NCBI RefSeq assembly: GCF_040654195.1
Contig: NZ_JBFAHM010000028.1
Location: 1-21,417, forward strand
DNA: 21,417 nucleotides
DNA from: Hamadaea sp013361475
GTDB taxonomy: Bacteria; Actinomycetota; Actinomycetes; Mycobacteriales; Micromonosporaceae
Direction: 5' to 3'
Shown: positions 14,826 to 21,417 of the stretch, in pieces
How positions within the stretch are numbered: position 1 is the first letter of the stretch
Layout: every line of letters begins with the position of its first letter
Notes under the pieces: model-generated
The model's database searches: none
Seen by the model: only the letters and a program-made list of their open reading frames with translations
What the model was told of the DNA's origin: nothing
Translations under genes and position numbers: made by a program

Positions 14826-14890
14826 GCGCTGGATCAGGGTTCCGGGTCGAATCTTGGACCAAGATTCGACCGCGAACCCTGATCCAGCGC
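14826..14890. repeat. Long palindromic repeat, copy C
   Basis: A 65-bp palindrome centred on A14858 with 32-bp arms. It is near-identical to copy B and differs mainly in the right-arm bases CGCG where B has CGAG. It starts on the first base after the histidine-kinase stop codon, so it would form the 3' end of that transcript and could act as its terminator. Confidence 0.93.
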
Positions 14891-14935
14891 CCTAAGAGAC
14901 GCCGTCCAAGAAGCGAAGCGGGATCCGTAGATAAT

Positions 14936-14950
14936 CTGTAACGGTACGAT
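14936..14950 (+). promoter_or_regulatory. MarR half-site and -10 of the marR-like gene
   Basis: CTGTAACGG (14936-14944) is identical to one arm of the operator before the downstream exporter gene. It is followed at once by TACGAT (14945-14950), which ends 6 bases before ATG 14957, giving a leaderless -10 arrangement. No second operator arm is recognisable here. Confidence 0.5.
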
Positions 14951-14956
14951 TGACGC

Positions 14957-15430
14957 ATGACCGCCATGGCCCCGAACCGGACCGCCCCGGACCTGTCGTT
15001 CTTCCTGGACCACACGAGCCACGTCCTGCGTACGCGGATGGCGGCGGAGTTGGCCGAGATCGGGCTCACCGCCCGGATGCACTGCGTCCTCGTGCACGCC
15101 CTGGAGGAGGAGCGTACGCAGATCCAGCTGGCGGAGCTGGGCGACATGGACAAGACGACGATGGTCGTCACGGTCGACGCGCTGGAGAAGGCAGGGCTGG
15201 CCGAACGCCGTCCGTCGTCCACCGACCGCCGGGCGCGGATCGTCGCGGTGACTCCGGCGGGGGCCAAACTCGCCCAGCGCAGTCAGGAGATCGTCGACCG
15301 GGTGCACGAGGAGGCGCTCGGCGCCCTGCCCGCCAAGGATCGCGAGGTCTTCTTGCGGGCGATGGAACGCCTGGTGGAGGGGCATTTGGCGCAACCGGTG
15401 GAGAACGCGGCCCGGCGCGCTCGCCAGTAA
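14957..15430 (+). CDS. MarR-family transcriptional regulator
   Basis: 157 residues. Typical MarR winged helix: QLAELGDMDKTTMVVTVDAL as recognition region, then EKAGLAERRPSSTDRRARIV as the wing with the conserved Asp-Arg-Arg, and long flanking helices for dimerisation. MarR proteins bind palindromic operators and release DNA on binding small aromatic or drug-like ligands. An identical half-site precedes this gene, and a complete operator lies over the promoter of the exporter gene 51 bp downstream, so it probably represses both. ATG 14957 is chosen from the leaderless -10 spacing; ATG 14966 is possible. Confidence 0.93.
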   Translation: MTAMAPNRTAPDLSFFLDHTSHVLRTRMAAELAEIGLTARMHCVLVHALEEERTQIQLAELGDMDKTTMVVTVDALEKAGLAERRPSSTDRRARIVAVTPAGAKLAQRSQEIVDRVHEEALGALPAKDREVFLRAMERLVEGHLAQPVENAARRARQ

Positions 15431-15445
15431 AGATCCGCAAACAGA

Positions 15446-15474
15446 TTGTCTGTAACGGAACTATCCGTTACAGT
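15446..15474 (+). promoter_or_regulatory. Promoter of the DHA2 exporter gene with a perfect MarR-type operator
   Basis: TTGTCT (-35, 15446-15451), a 17-bp spacer and TACAGT (-10, 15469-15474) place transcription start at about the ATG (15482), so the mRNA is probably leaderless. The 24-bp operator CTGTAACGG-N6-CCGTTACAG (15450-15473) covers the whole spacer and the -10. A smaller dyad, ACAGA-TTG-TCTGT (15441-15453), overlaps the -35. Confidence 0.7.
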
Positions 15475-15481
15475 CCCTCTT

Positions 15482-16894
15482 ATGTCTCAACGCTGGATCG
15501 CGCTCGGCGTACTCGCCACCGCAATGCTCATGACGATCCTCGATGGCAGCATCGTGACCGTCGCGATGCCCGCCATCTCCGCCGACCTCGGCTTCACTCA
15601 GGCCGGGCTGAGCTGGATCGTCAACGCGTACCTCATCGCCTTCGGCAGCCTGTTGCTGCTCGCCGGGCGACTGGGCGACCTGCTGGGCCGGCGGCGGCTC
15701 TTCCTCGCCGGGACGGCGCTGTTCACCGCGGCCTCGGTGCTCGCGGGCGCGGCGACCAGCCCGGCGGTCCTGATCGCGGCACGCTTCCTGCAGGGCGTCG
15801 GCAGCGCCACGGCGACCGCCGTCAGCCTCGGCATCCTGGTCACCCTCTTCACCGACGTCCGCGAACGATCGCGGGCCATCGCGGTCTACAGCTTCACCGG
15901 CGCGGCCGGGGCCGCGATCGGCCAGGTCGTCGGGGGTCTGCTCACCGACGCCCTCGGCTGGCACTGGATCTTCCTCATCAACCTCCCGATCGGCGTCGCC
16001 GCGCTGCTCGCGGCTCGCCGCACGCTCCCGGCCGACCGCGGGCTCGGCCTCGCGGCCGGGGCCGACGTGCTGGGCGCGCTGCTCGTCACCGGCGGCCTGG
16101 TGCTGGGCATCTATGCGGTCGTCTCGGGTCACTGGCTGTGGGCCGGTTCGCTCGCCGCGGTGCTGCTGTTGTCCTTTGTGGTACGCCAAAAGACCGCACG
16201 GAGCCCGTTGATGCCGTTGCGCATCTTCCGGTCACGCGAAGTCTCCGTCGCCAACGTGGTGCAGGCGCTGACCGTCGCGGCCTGCTTCGCCTTCCAGGTG
16301 CTGACCGCCCTCTATCTCCAGCAGGTCGCCGGTTACGACGCGACGCAGACGGGGCTCGCCATCCTGCCCGCCGCGGTGGTGATCGGGGCGGTGTCGCTCG
16401 GCCTGGCCGCCCGCCTCAACGCGCGATTCGGCGAGCGCAAGGTGCTGCTGACCGGGCTGGCGCTGCTGACCGTGATGCTCGGCCTGCTCTCGCGAGTGCC
16501 CGTGCACGCCGACTACGTCACCGATCTCCTCCCGATCATGCTGCTCGCCGGCGGATTCGGGCTGGTGCTGCCCGCGTTGACCACGCTGGGCATGTCCGGG
16601 GCCAAGGCCGACGACGCCGGGCTGGCCTCCGGGTTGTTCAACACGACTCAGCAGATCGGGATGGCGATCGGGGTGGCCGTGCTGTCCACTCAGGCCGCCG
16701 CGCGTACGGGGGATCTGCTGAGCGCCGGGCTCGCCGAGCCGGCGGCGCTCACCAGCGGCTACCGCCTCGCGTACGCCATCGGGACCGGGCTGCTGATCGT
16801 GGCCTTCCTGCTGGCGTACGCGCTGCTCCGCCCACGCCGGCCGGTGCCCGGCGTGGAGCGGGTGGCAGTCCGGGTGGAGATCGGGGCTTCCTAA
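15482..16894 (+). CDS. MFS drug exporter, DHA2 (EmrB/QacA) family
   Basis: 470 residues with about 14 membrane helices. Family motifs are visible: D1-type LDGSIVTVAMP in helix 1, motif A GRLGDLLGRRR between helices 2 and 3, and motif C GAAGAAIGQVVGGLL in helix 5 followed by WHWIFLINLPIG. Members export drugs, dyes or antibiotics in exchange for protons. Control by the adjacent MarR regulator through the operator over its promoter indicates induction by a toxic or self-made compound. ATG 15482 lacks a ribosome site, in line with a leaderless start; the in-frame sequence upstream runs through the operator and is not coding. A 10-bp palindrome, GACTCGAGTC, follows the stop directly (16895-16904). 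Confidence 0.93.
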   Translation: MSQRWIALGVLATAMLMTILDGSIVTVAMPAISADLGFTQAGLSWIVNAYLIAFGSLLLLAGRLGDLLGRRRLFLAGTALFTAASVLAGAATSPAVLIAARFLQGVGSATATAVSLGILVTLFTDVRERSRAIAVYSFTGAAGAAIGQVVGGLLTDALGWHWIFLINLPIGVAALLAARRTLPADRGLGLAAGADVLGALLVTGGLVLGIYAVVSGHWLWAGSLAAVLLLSFVVRQKTARSPLMPLRIFRSREVSVANVVQALTVAACFAFQVLTALYLQQVAGYDATQTGLAILPAAVVIGAVSLGLAARLNARFGERKVLLTGLALLTVMLGLLSRVPVHADYVTDLLPIMLLAGGFGLVLPALTTLGMSGAKADDAGLASGLFNTTQQIGMAIGVAVLSTQAAARTGDLLSAGLAEPAALTSGYRLAYAIGTGLLIVAFLLAYALLRPRRPVPGVERVAVRVEIGAS

Positions 16895-16905
16895 GACTCG
16901 AGTCG

Positions 16906-16924
16906 ATGTGTACGTTGTACACAT
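16906..16924 (+). promoter_or_regulatory. TetR auto-operator overlapping the tetR start codon
   Basis: A 19-bp palindrome, ATGTGTAC-GTT-GTACACAT, ends inside the ATG (16923-16925) of the TetR gene. TACGTT (16911-16916) within it ends 6 bases before the ATG and fits a -10 for a leaderless mRNA. A bound repressor would cover both the -10 and the transcription start. Confidence 0.7.
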
Positions 16925-17498
16925 GGCTCCGGGAACCGCGCAACGACTGGCCGACGCCGCCCTCGCGATCCTGATCGCCGAGGGGGCGCCGGCCGTCACC
17001 ATGCGGCGCGTCGCTGCGGACGCGGGAGTGACCACAATGGCCACCTACCGCCATTTCCCGAACCGGGAGGCGCTGTTGCGGACGGTGGCCGTGTCCGCGC
17101 AGCGCGACGTCGCGGCGACCTGGGGCCGGCGTGGCGGGGCTGATTTCGCCGGTCAGCTGGCCGGGTTGCTCGACGACTTCCTCGACTTCGCGCTCGGCCA
17201 GCCGAACCTCTACGCGTTCCTGCTTACCGACGTGCGCGAGGGCGCGCGCCGGTTCCCGGAGGACTTCGCCGAGGGCGGCTCGCCGACGTTCGATCCCTTG
17301 GTCGTCGCCGTGCGGCACTGGATGGCCGCCGGCTACCTGCGCGCCGACGATCCGCTGGAGGTCGCGCTCACCCTGACCTCGTGTGCGCAGGGGCTCGTGC
17401 AGCAATACCTCGGCGGCCGCATGGGGCTGCCCGAGGCCGATTTCCGGGCGCTGTGCGCCCGCACGGTGGGGAGAGTCCTGAATGGAATCCGAGGCTAG
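16923..17498 (+). CDS. TetR-family transcriptional regulator
   Basis: 191 residues. The N-terminal helix-turn-helix is clear (TMRRVAADAGVTTMATYRHF, about 26-45), followed by NREALL and a helical ligand/dimer domain of the TetR type. The start at ATG 16923 is preferred over an in-frame GTG at 16908 because the latter lies inside the palindromic operator and upstream of the likely transcription start. The gene overlaps the Lnt-like gene by 17 bases, so repressor and acyltransferase share a transcript and the operator probably controls both. Confidence 0.93.
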   Translation: MAPGTAQRLADAALAILIAEGAPAVTMRRVAADAGVTTMATYRHFPNREALLRTVAVSAQRDVAATWGRRGGADFAGQLAGLLDDFLDFALGQPNLYAFLLTDVREGARRFPEDFAEGGSPTFDPLVVAVRHWMAAGYLRADDPLEVALTLTSCAQGLVQQYLGGRMGLPEADFRALCARTVGRVLNGIRG

Positions 17499-18939
17499 AC
17501 CGAATCGCTGGATCGTCCCCGGAGCGTTCCTGGCGACCGCTGTCATGCTCTACTTCGGCACCGGGCTGACGCCGATCGCGTGGCTGACCTGGCTCGCGCC
17601 GCTGCCCGCGCTGCTCCTCGCGCCGAAGGTCCGTCTGCGGACCGCCCTGCTGGTGGCGTTCGGGGCGTATCTCGTGAGCACCTCGAACAGCTGGGCCTAC
17701 TACGCGCATTCCTACGATGTGCCGCTCCCGGCGGGTATCGCCATCAGTCTTGGTTACTCGATCGCCTTCACCGCCGGGGTGCGGCTGTTCCGGGCCTGGG
17801 TGCGGCGTGGGCGGCCGCTGCTGGCGGCGTTGTCGGTGCCCGCAGTCTGGGTGGCGCTGCTCTATACCTCCGCGTCGGTGAACCCCACCGGCATCAGCGG
17901 CACGCTCGCGGGTTCGCAGGTGGGCGTACCCGTCGTGCTGCAGACGGCCTCGGTCGCGGGCGCCTGGGGTGTGGAGTTCCTCGTCATGCTCGGCCCGGCG
18001 CTGGTTGCCGCGCTCCGGTTCGCTCCCCTACGCGTCGGCGCGGTCTCTCTCGTCGTCGCGCTTCTGGTGGGCGGATTCGGCGTCCTGCGGCTGGCCGGGG
18101 ACGAGAGCGTGCCGGAGCAGCGCGTCGCGGCGATGGTCCACGACACCGCGCCCTGGGGAGTCGACATCACCTCGCCGGAAGGCCAGGCCCTGGTCGACAA
18201 GTACGCCGCCGCGATCGCCACCCTGCCCGCCGAGGTGACCACGGTCGTGCTGCCGGAGGCCGCGTTCGGGGTGGACGACGCCTCACTGCCGACCTTGCGG
18301 GACAAGATGTCGGCGCTGGCCACGGCTCGGCGGCTGACCCTCGTCGTCGGTTACCTGCGCCGCTCCGGTGGCGACAAGTACAACGAGTCGCTGGCGGTGC
18401 CGGGCGACGGCCGATCGCCGGTGAGTTACCTCAAACACCACGACCTCGCCAGTGTCCTCGGCGACGACCTCGCCTTCGTGCCCGGTACGCACACCGGCCT
18501 GGCGATCTGCATGGACGTGAACTTCCCCGACCCCGCTCGCGACTACGCCCACGCCGGGGCGACGATGCTGCTGATCCCGGCCGCCGACAACGACGAGGAC
18601 GGCTGGCAGCACGCCCACACCGCGGTGCTGCGCGGAGTCGAGAACGGGATGTCGGTCGTGTGGGCCGGGCGCTACGGAACCGCGATGATCGCCGACGGGC
18701 ACGGGCGCGTACTGGCGGAGAAACACGTCGGGCACGCCGACGCCGTCACCGTCGTCATTGCGGCCGTCCGGCCGGGTTCGGGCGACACGCCGTACACCCG
18801 AATCGGCGATTGGGCGGCTTGGCTGGCGATCGCGATCACCCTCCTCGCGGGCGGCCTGCTGATTCGCGGTGTGCGCCGTCGTCCGGCGTCGATCGGCGCC
18901 GCCACCGAGGAGCCCGTACGGACGGAAGCCCGCGTGTAA
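17482..18939 (+). CDS. Apolipoprotein N-acyltransferase-like membrane protein (CN-hydrolase family)
   Basis: 485 residues. Several membrane helices occupy about 12-205, a nitrilase-fold domain about 215-440, and a final helix 446-465, the Lnt layout. The catalytic triad is present: E259 (VVLPEAAF), K318 (YLKHHDLAS) and C343 (LAICMDVNF). Lnt adds the third acyl chain to lipoproteins outside the cytoplasmic membrane. Actinomycetes often carry several paralogues, so a modified substrate is possible. The C-terminal tail is charged and cytosolic. The ATG has a GGGGAGAG ribosome site and lies inside the end of the TetR gene. Confidence 0.85.
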   Translation: MESEARPNRWIVPGAFLATAVMLYFGTGLTPIAWLTWLAPLPALLLAPKVRLRTALLVAFGAYLVSTSNSWAYYAHSYDVPLPAGIAISLGYSIAFTAGVRLFRAWVRRGRPLLAALSVPAVWVALLYTSASVNPTGISGTLAGSQVGVPVVLQTASVAGAWGVEFLVMLGPALVAALRFAPLRVGAVSLVVALLVGGFGVLRLAGDESVPEQRVAAMVHDTAPWGVDITSPEGQALVDKYAAAIATLPAEVTTVVLPEAAFGVDDASLPTLRDKMSALATARRLTLVVGYLRRSGGDKYNESLAVPGDGRSPVSYLKHHDLASVLGDDLAFVPGTHTGLAICMDVNFPDPARDYAHAGATMLLIPAADNDEDGWQHAHTAVLRGVENGMSVVWAGRYGTAMIADGHGRVLAEKHVGHADAVTVVIAAVRPGSGDTPYTRIGDWAAWLAIAITLLAGGLLIRGVRRRPASIGAATEEPVRTEARV

Positions 18940-18942
18940 CGT
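18937..18942 (+). promoter_or_regulatory. Putative -10 of a leaderless MFS transcript
   Basis: TAACGT overlaps the TAA stop of the Lnt-like gene and ends 7 bases before ATG 18950. No Shine-Dalgarno precedes that ATG. Read-through from the upstream gene is equally possible. Confidence 0.35.
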
Positions 18943-18949
18943 ACGCCGA

Positions 18950-20209
18950 ATGATCACCGGAACGCTCGTCTCCCCGCCGGTCGAAGCGGAGACGAGCGGC
19001 CGGTGGCGACGGGATTTCCGCTGGCGCTGGGCGGCCCAGTCGGCGAGCGAGGCGGGCAGCGCGGTCGGCTACTCCGCCCTCCCCATCGTCGCGGTGCTGG
19101 CCCTCGACGTCACCGACTTCCAGGTCTCGCTGCTGTCGGTGCTGTCGGGAGTGGTCAGCGCGGTTCTCGCTGTTCCGCTCGGTCCGTGGATCGAGTACCA
19201 CCGCAAACGGCCGATCATGATCGGGGCCGACGTCCTCCGGTTCGTGGCCGTCGGCTCGATCCCGGTCTCGGCGTACTTCGGCTGGCTGACCTACTGGCAG
19301 CTCTGCGCGGTCGCGGTCACCCAGATGGCGGCGCTGCTCGCCTTCAACGCCGCCAGCACGGCCGATCTGCGTACGCTCGTCCCGGTCGCCTTCCGGGCCG
19401 AGGCGAACAGCCGCTTCGAGACGACCCTGTGGACGGCGTACACCCTGGGGCCGCCGGTCGGCGGCGTGCTGATCTCCGCCTTGGGGGCGGCCGCGTCGAT
19501 GGTCGTCGACGCGGTCAGCTTCCTCGCCTCCGCGTTCGGCATCAGCCGCGTACGCAAACCCGAACCGCCGCCGCCACAGCGGGCGCGGGACCAGCACTGG
19601 GCGCAGGATCTGGTGGCGGGCTGGCGATACATCCTCGGCCACCGGGGCCTGGCCGCCCTGTTCTGGAACGCCCTCGTCTTCGGCGGCTGCATCATGGGGA
19701 CCGCCCCGCTGATCACCGTCTTCATGGTCCGCGACCTCGGCTTCGAACCCTGGCAGTACGGCGTGTCGTTCGGCCTGTCGGGCATCGCCGGGATCGTCGG
19801 CTCGCTGCTGGTCAAGCCGATCCTGGCCCGGTTCAGCCAGCACCGCGTCCTGCTGGCCACGGGAGTCGGGCGGAACCTGTGGCTCGGGCTGATGCCGCTC
19901 GCGGTCGCGGGGACCGGCGGCTTCGTGATCATCACGGTCTCGGAGTTCCTGTTGCTGCTGTTCGTCGGCGTCTTCAACCCGACGTTCGCCACGTACCGGA
20001 TGAACGCCACCGACGACCAGCACATGTCCCGGGTGTCGGTGGCCTGGTCGATCAGCACCAAGATCGCCCAGCCGATCTTCATCGCCGCCGCCGGCGCACT
20101 GGCCGCGGCGACTAGCGCGCGTACGGCGATCATCGTGTTCTCGGTCGTGCTGCTCGCCTCGTCGCTGCTGCTCCCGTGGCGTGGCGACCAGGCGACTGTG
20201 GGACGATGA
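18950..20209 (+). CDS. MFS transporter, DHA3/enterobactin-exporter-like
   Basis: 419 residues with about 12 membrane helices. The N-terminal part (WAAQSASEAGSAVGYSALPIVAVL), a motif-A-like loop (GPWIEYHRKRPIMIGADVLR) and the central loop with RVRKPE and WRYILGH are typical of the MFS_3/EntS-like group, which exports siderophores, macrolides or other small molecules. The substrate cannot be inferred. ATG 18950 is 10 bases after the Lnt-like stop; no ribosome site is visible. The downstream TPR gene starts 4 bases after its stop, suggesting one transcript. Confidence 0.9.
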   Translation: MITGTLVSPPVEAETSGRWRRDFRWRWAAQSASEAGSAVGYSALPIVAVLALDVTDFQVSLLSVLSGVVSAVLAVPLGPWIEYHRKRPIMIGADVLRFVAVGSIPVSAYFGWLTYWQLCAVAVTQMAALLAFNAASTADLRTLVPVAFRAEANSRFETTLWTAYTLGPPVGGVLISALGAAASMVVDAVSFLASAFGISRVRKPEPPPPQRARDQHWAQDLVAGWRYILGHRGLAALFWNALVFGGCIMGTAPLITVFMVRDLGFEPWQYGVSFGLSGIAGIVGSLLVKPILARFSQHRVLLATGVGRNLWLGLMPLAVAGTGGFVIITVSEFLLLLFVGVFNPTFATYRMNATDDQHMSRVSVAWSISTKIAQPIFIAAAGALAAATSARTAIIVFSVVLLASSLLLPWRGDQATVGR

Positions 20210-20213
20210 CCTT

Positions 20214-21326
20214 GTGCAGCCGGACCCGCTCGCGCAGGCTCAGGAGTACGCGTCCAGCGGCGATCACGCCACCGCCATCCGGCTCGCTCGGGAGGCCGAG
20301 GACGCGTACGCGCAAGCCGCGCCGGACGACCTCGAAGCCGCGACCACGCTGCTCTGGGTACGCCTGAACCTGGCTCGCTGGCTCGCCGTGCAACGCCGCC
20401 CGGACCGGCGGGCCGCGCTCGACGTGCTGGACGCGGCCGAGCAGACCTGGCGGTCGCCGATCGTGCAGGGATCCGAGATGGTGCACCTGCTCGGCGCGGA
20501 ACTCATGTCCCTGCGCAGCTTCGTCCTCCGGCAGGTCGGGCGGGCCGCCGACAGCATCGCCGCCGCCGATCAGGCGCTGCTGTTCTTCGCCGATCTGGAG
20601 GCGACCGCCCCCGAGGCGCTGTCCGCCGTCGGCCGGGTCCCGATCCTGCTCAACCGGGGCGCGGCGCTGGCCGACATCGGGCGTACCGGGGAATCGGTCA
20701 CGCCGCTGACGCTGGCGCTGGACCTGCTGCGGTCGAGCGGCACGATCCATCGTGAGCTGGAAGTGGAGCTGCTGGTCCTGCGCGGCACGTCGAACACGCT
20801 GCTCGGCCGGTTCAGCGACGCCGAACAGGACGAGACCGAGGCGATCACGCTGGCCCGCGCCCAGTCGAGCCGGGCCGCCCGCCACCTGCTGGCCGCCGCG
20901 CTCAACAACTACGCCACGACGCTGACCCGGATGCGCCGCCTCGACGAGGCGCTCGACTCGGTCGGTGAGGCGATGAGCGTACTGCGGGAGATCGACGGCG
21001 AACCGACCACCGCCTTCCAGCGCCGCCGCTGGGGGATTCCCCTGTCGACGGAGGCGGAGATCCTCCTGGCGCTGGGCCGCAAAGCCGACGCCGCCCGGTC
21101 GGCCCGGCTCGCCGAGCCCATCATGCGCGAGTACGCCGAAGAGCTGCCGGACCTGGTCGCCGGCTCGCTGGCGAACGTCTGCCTGCTCGTCGGCGACGCC
21201 GAAGACGACCTGCTGTACGCGCAGGAGGCGTACCAGCGGTTCGCGGAGTTGCGGGATCGGTTCCCCGGCCGCTACGACTTCTGGTGGCGCCGGTCGGCCG
21301 ACGTCGTGGCCCGCTTGACCGCCTAG
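20214..21326 (+). CDS. Tetratricopeptide-repeat protein, function unknown
   Basis: 370 residues, almost entirely helical, with TPR-like helix pairs (AQEYASSGDHATAIRLAREAEDAY near the start; LNNYATTLTRMRRLDEALDSVGEAM later) and no catalytic motif. Such solenoids bind partner proteins; in actinomycetes similar proteins accompany signalling or secretion genes, but nothing here shows the partner. No signal peptide or membrane segment is seen, so it is probably cytosolic. I chose GTG 20214, 4 bases after the MFS stop. GTG 20181 is in the same frame and would overlap the MFS gene by 29 bases, but it has no ribosome site. Confidence 0.8.
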   Translation: MQPDPLAQAQEYASSGDHATAIRLAREAEDAYAQAAPDDLEAATTLLWVRLNLARWLAVQRRPDRRAALDVLDAAEQTWRSPIVQGSEMVHLLGAELMSLRSFVLRQVGRAADSIAAADQALLFFADLEATAPEALSAVGRVPILLNRGAALADIGRTGESVTPLTLALDLLRSSGTIHRELEVELLVLRGTSNTLLGRFSDAEQDETEAITLARAQSSRAARHLLAAALNNYATTLTRMRRLDEALDSVGEAMSVLREIDGEPTTAFQRRRWGIPLSTEAEILLALGRKADAARSARLAEPIMREYAEELPDLVAGSLANVCLLVGDAEDDLLYAQEAYQRFAELRDRFPGRYDFWWRRSADVVARLTA

Positions 21327-21327
21327 G

Positions 21328-21417
21328 TGTTCTGTCCACGGACGTTGGTGACTGGATCTTGAAAGGGTGAGGACCTCCGGGTAGGTGTGGAGCTACCAAG
21401 ACAGCCACCCCACCCGG
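21328..21417. mobile_element. Possible left end or leader region of an insertion sequence, cut by the window edge
   Basis: The stretch begins TGTTCTGTCCACGGACG two bases after the TPR stop and looks unlike its surroundings. It contains a hairpin with outer arms CCGGGT (21377-21382) and ACCCGG (21412-21417) and an alternative inner pairing of GGTAG (21380-21384) with CTACC (21393-21397). It resembles, from memory, leaders in front of actinobacterial IS481-type transposase genes. No transposase codons are inside the window, so this is tentative. Confidence 0.3.

Noticed and set aside
12822..14890. Composite transposon bounded by palindromes B and C
   Set aside because: The copies carry no transposase, and the enclosed genes form a normal two-component operon fitting its divergent target; there is no composition break.
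14950..16974. 674-residue plus-strand open frame across the MarR and exporter genes
   Set aside because: Wrong frame of two clear genes, low-complexity Arg-rich translation, and it crosses the stop and operator between them.

Overview
The window is chromosomal DNA of a high-GC actinomycete. The signs are GC-rich third codon positions, several GTG starts, 4-bp GTGA gene overlaps, an ECF41 sigma factor, several apparently leaderless genes and a strongly enriched CGTACG word. The overall look suggests Micromonosporaceae (Actinoplanes/Micromonospora type), but that placement is inference. No rRNA, tRNA, CRISPR array or phage gene was seen. No gene-free stretch exceeds 300 bases.

Left part (1-5050). 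A secreted GH16 beta-glucanase with a ricin-type domain runs off the left edge on the minus strand. Its promoter carries a LacI/CebR-like operator. Divergent to it is a 1220-residue, membrane-anchored, Apaf-1-like STAND ATPase (two TM helices, NB-ARC, MHD motif, about 14 WD40 blades). It ends in a strong hairpin whose loop holds its stop codon.

Middle-left (5050-9150). An M23 peptidase gene has a 13-bp inverted repeat covering its ribosome-binding site. Next are an ECF41 sigma factor with a matching self-promoter, a divergent cupin, a tandem universal stress protein, a small membrane protein and a GNAT acetyltransferase.

Centre (9150-14956). This is one coherent envelope-stress or efflux module. 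A minus-strand operon of four genes, each overlapping the next, encodes a Cys-repeat lipoprotein, a membrane-fusion-like protein with a peptidoglycan-binding domain, a MacB-type ATPase and a MacB/FtsX permease. It is divergent from an OmpR-type response regulator and its histidine kinase. Both promoter regions carry the same 11-bp-phased GTTAC/GTTAT direct repeat, the likely response-regulator site. Three copies of a 53-71 bp near-perfect palindrome sit at the left end, middle and right end of the module.

Right part (14957-21417). A MarR regulator precedes a DHA2-type drug exporter with a perfect 9+9 operator over its promoter. A TetR regulator whose start codon lies in its own palindromic operator overlaps an Lnt-like acyltransferase gene. 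Then come a second MFS exporter, a TPR protein and, at the edge, a structured stretch that may be the end of an insertion sequence.
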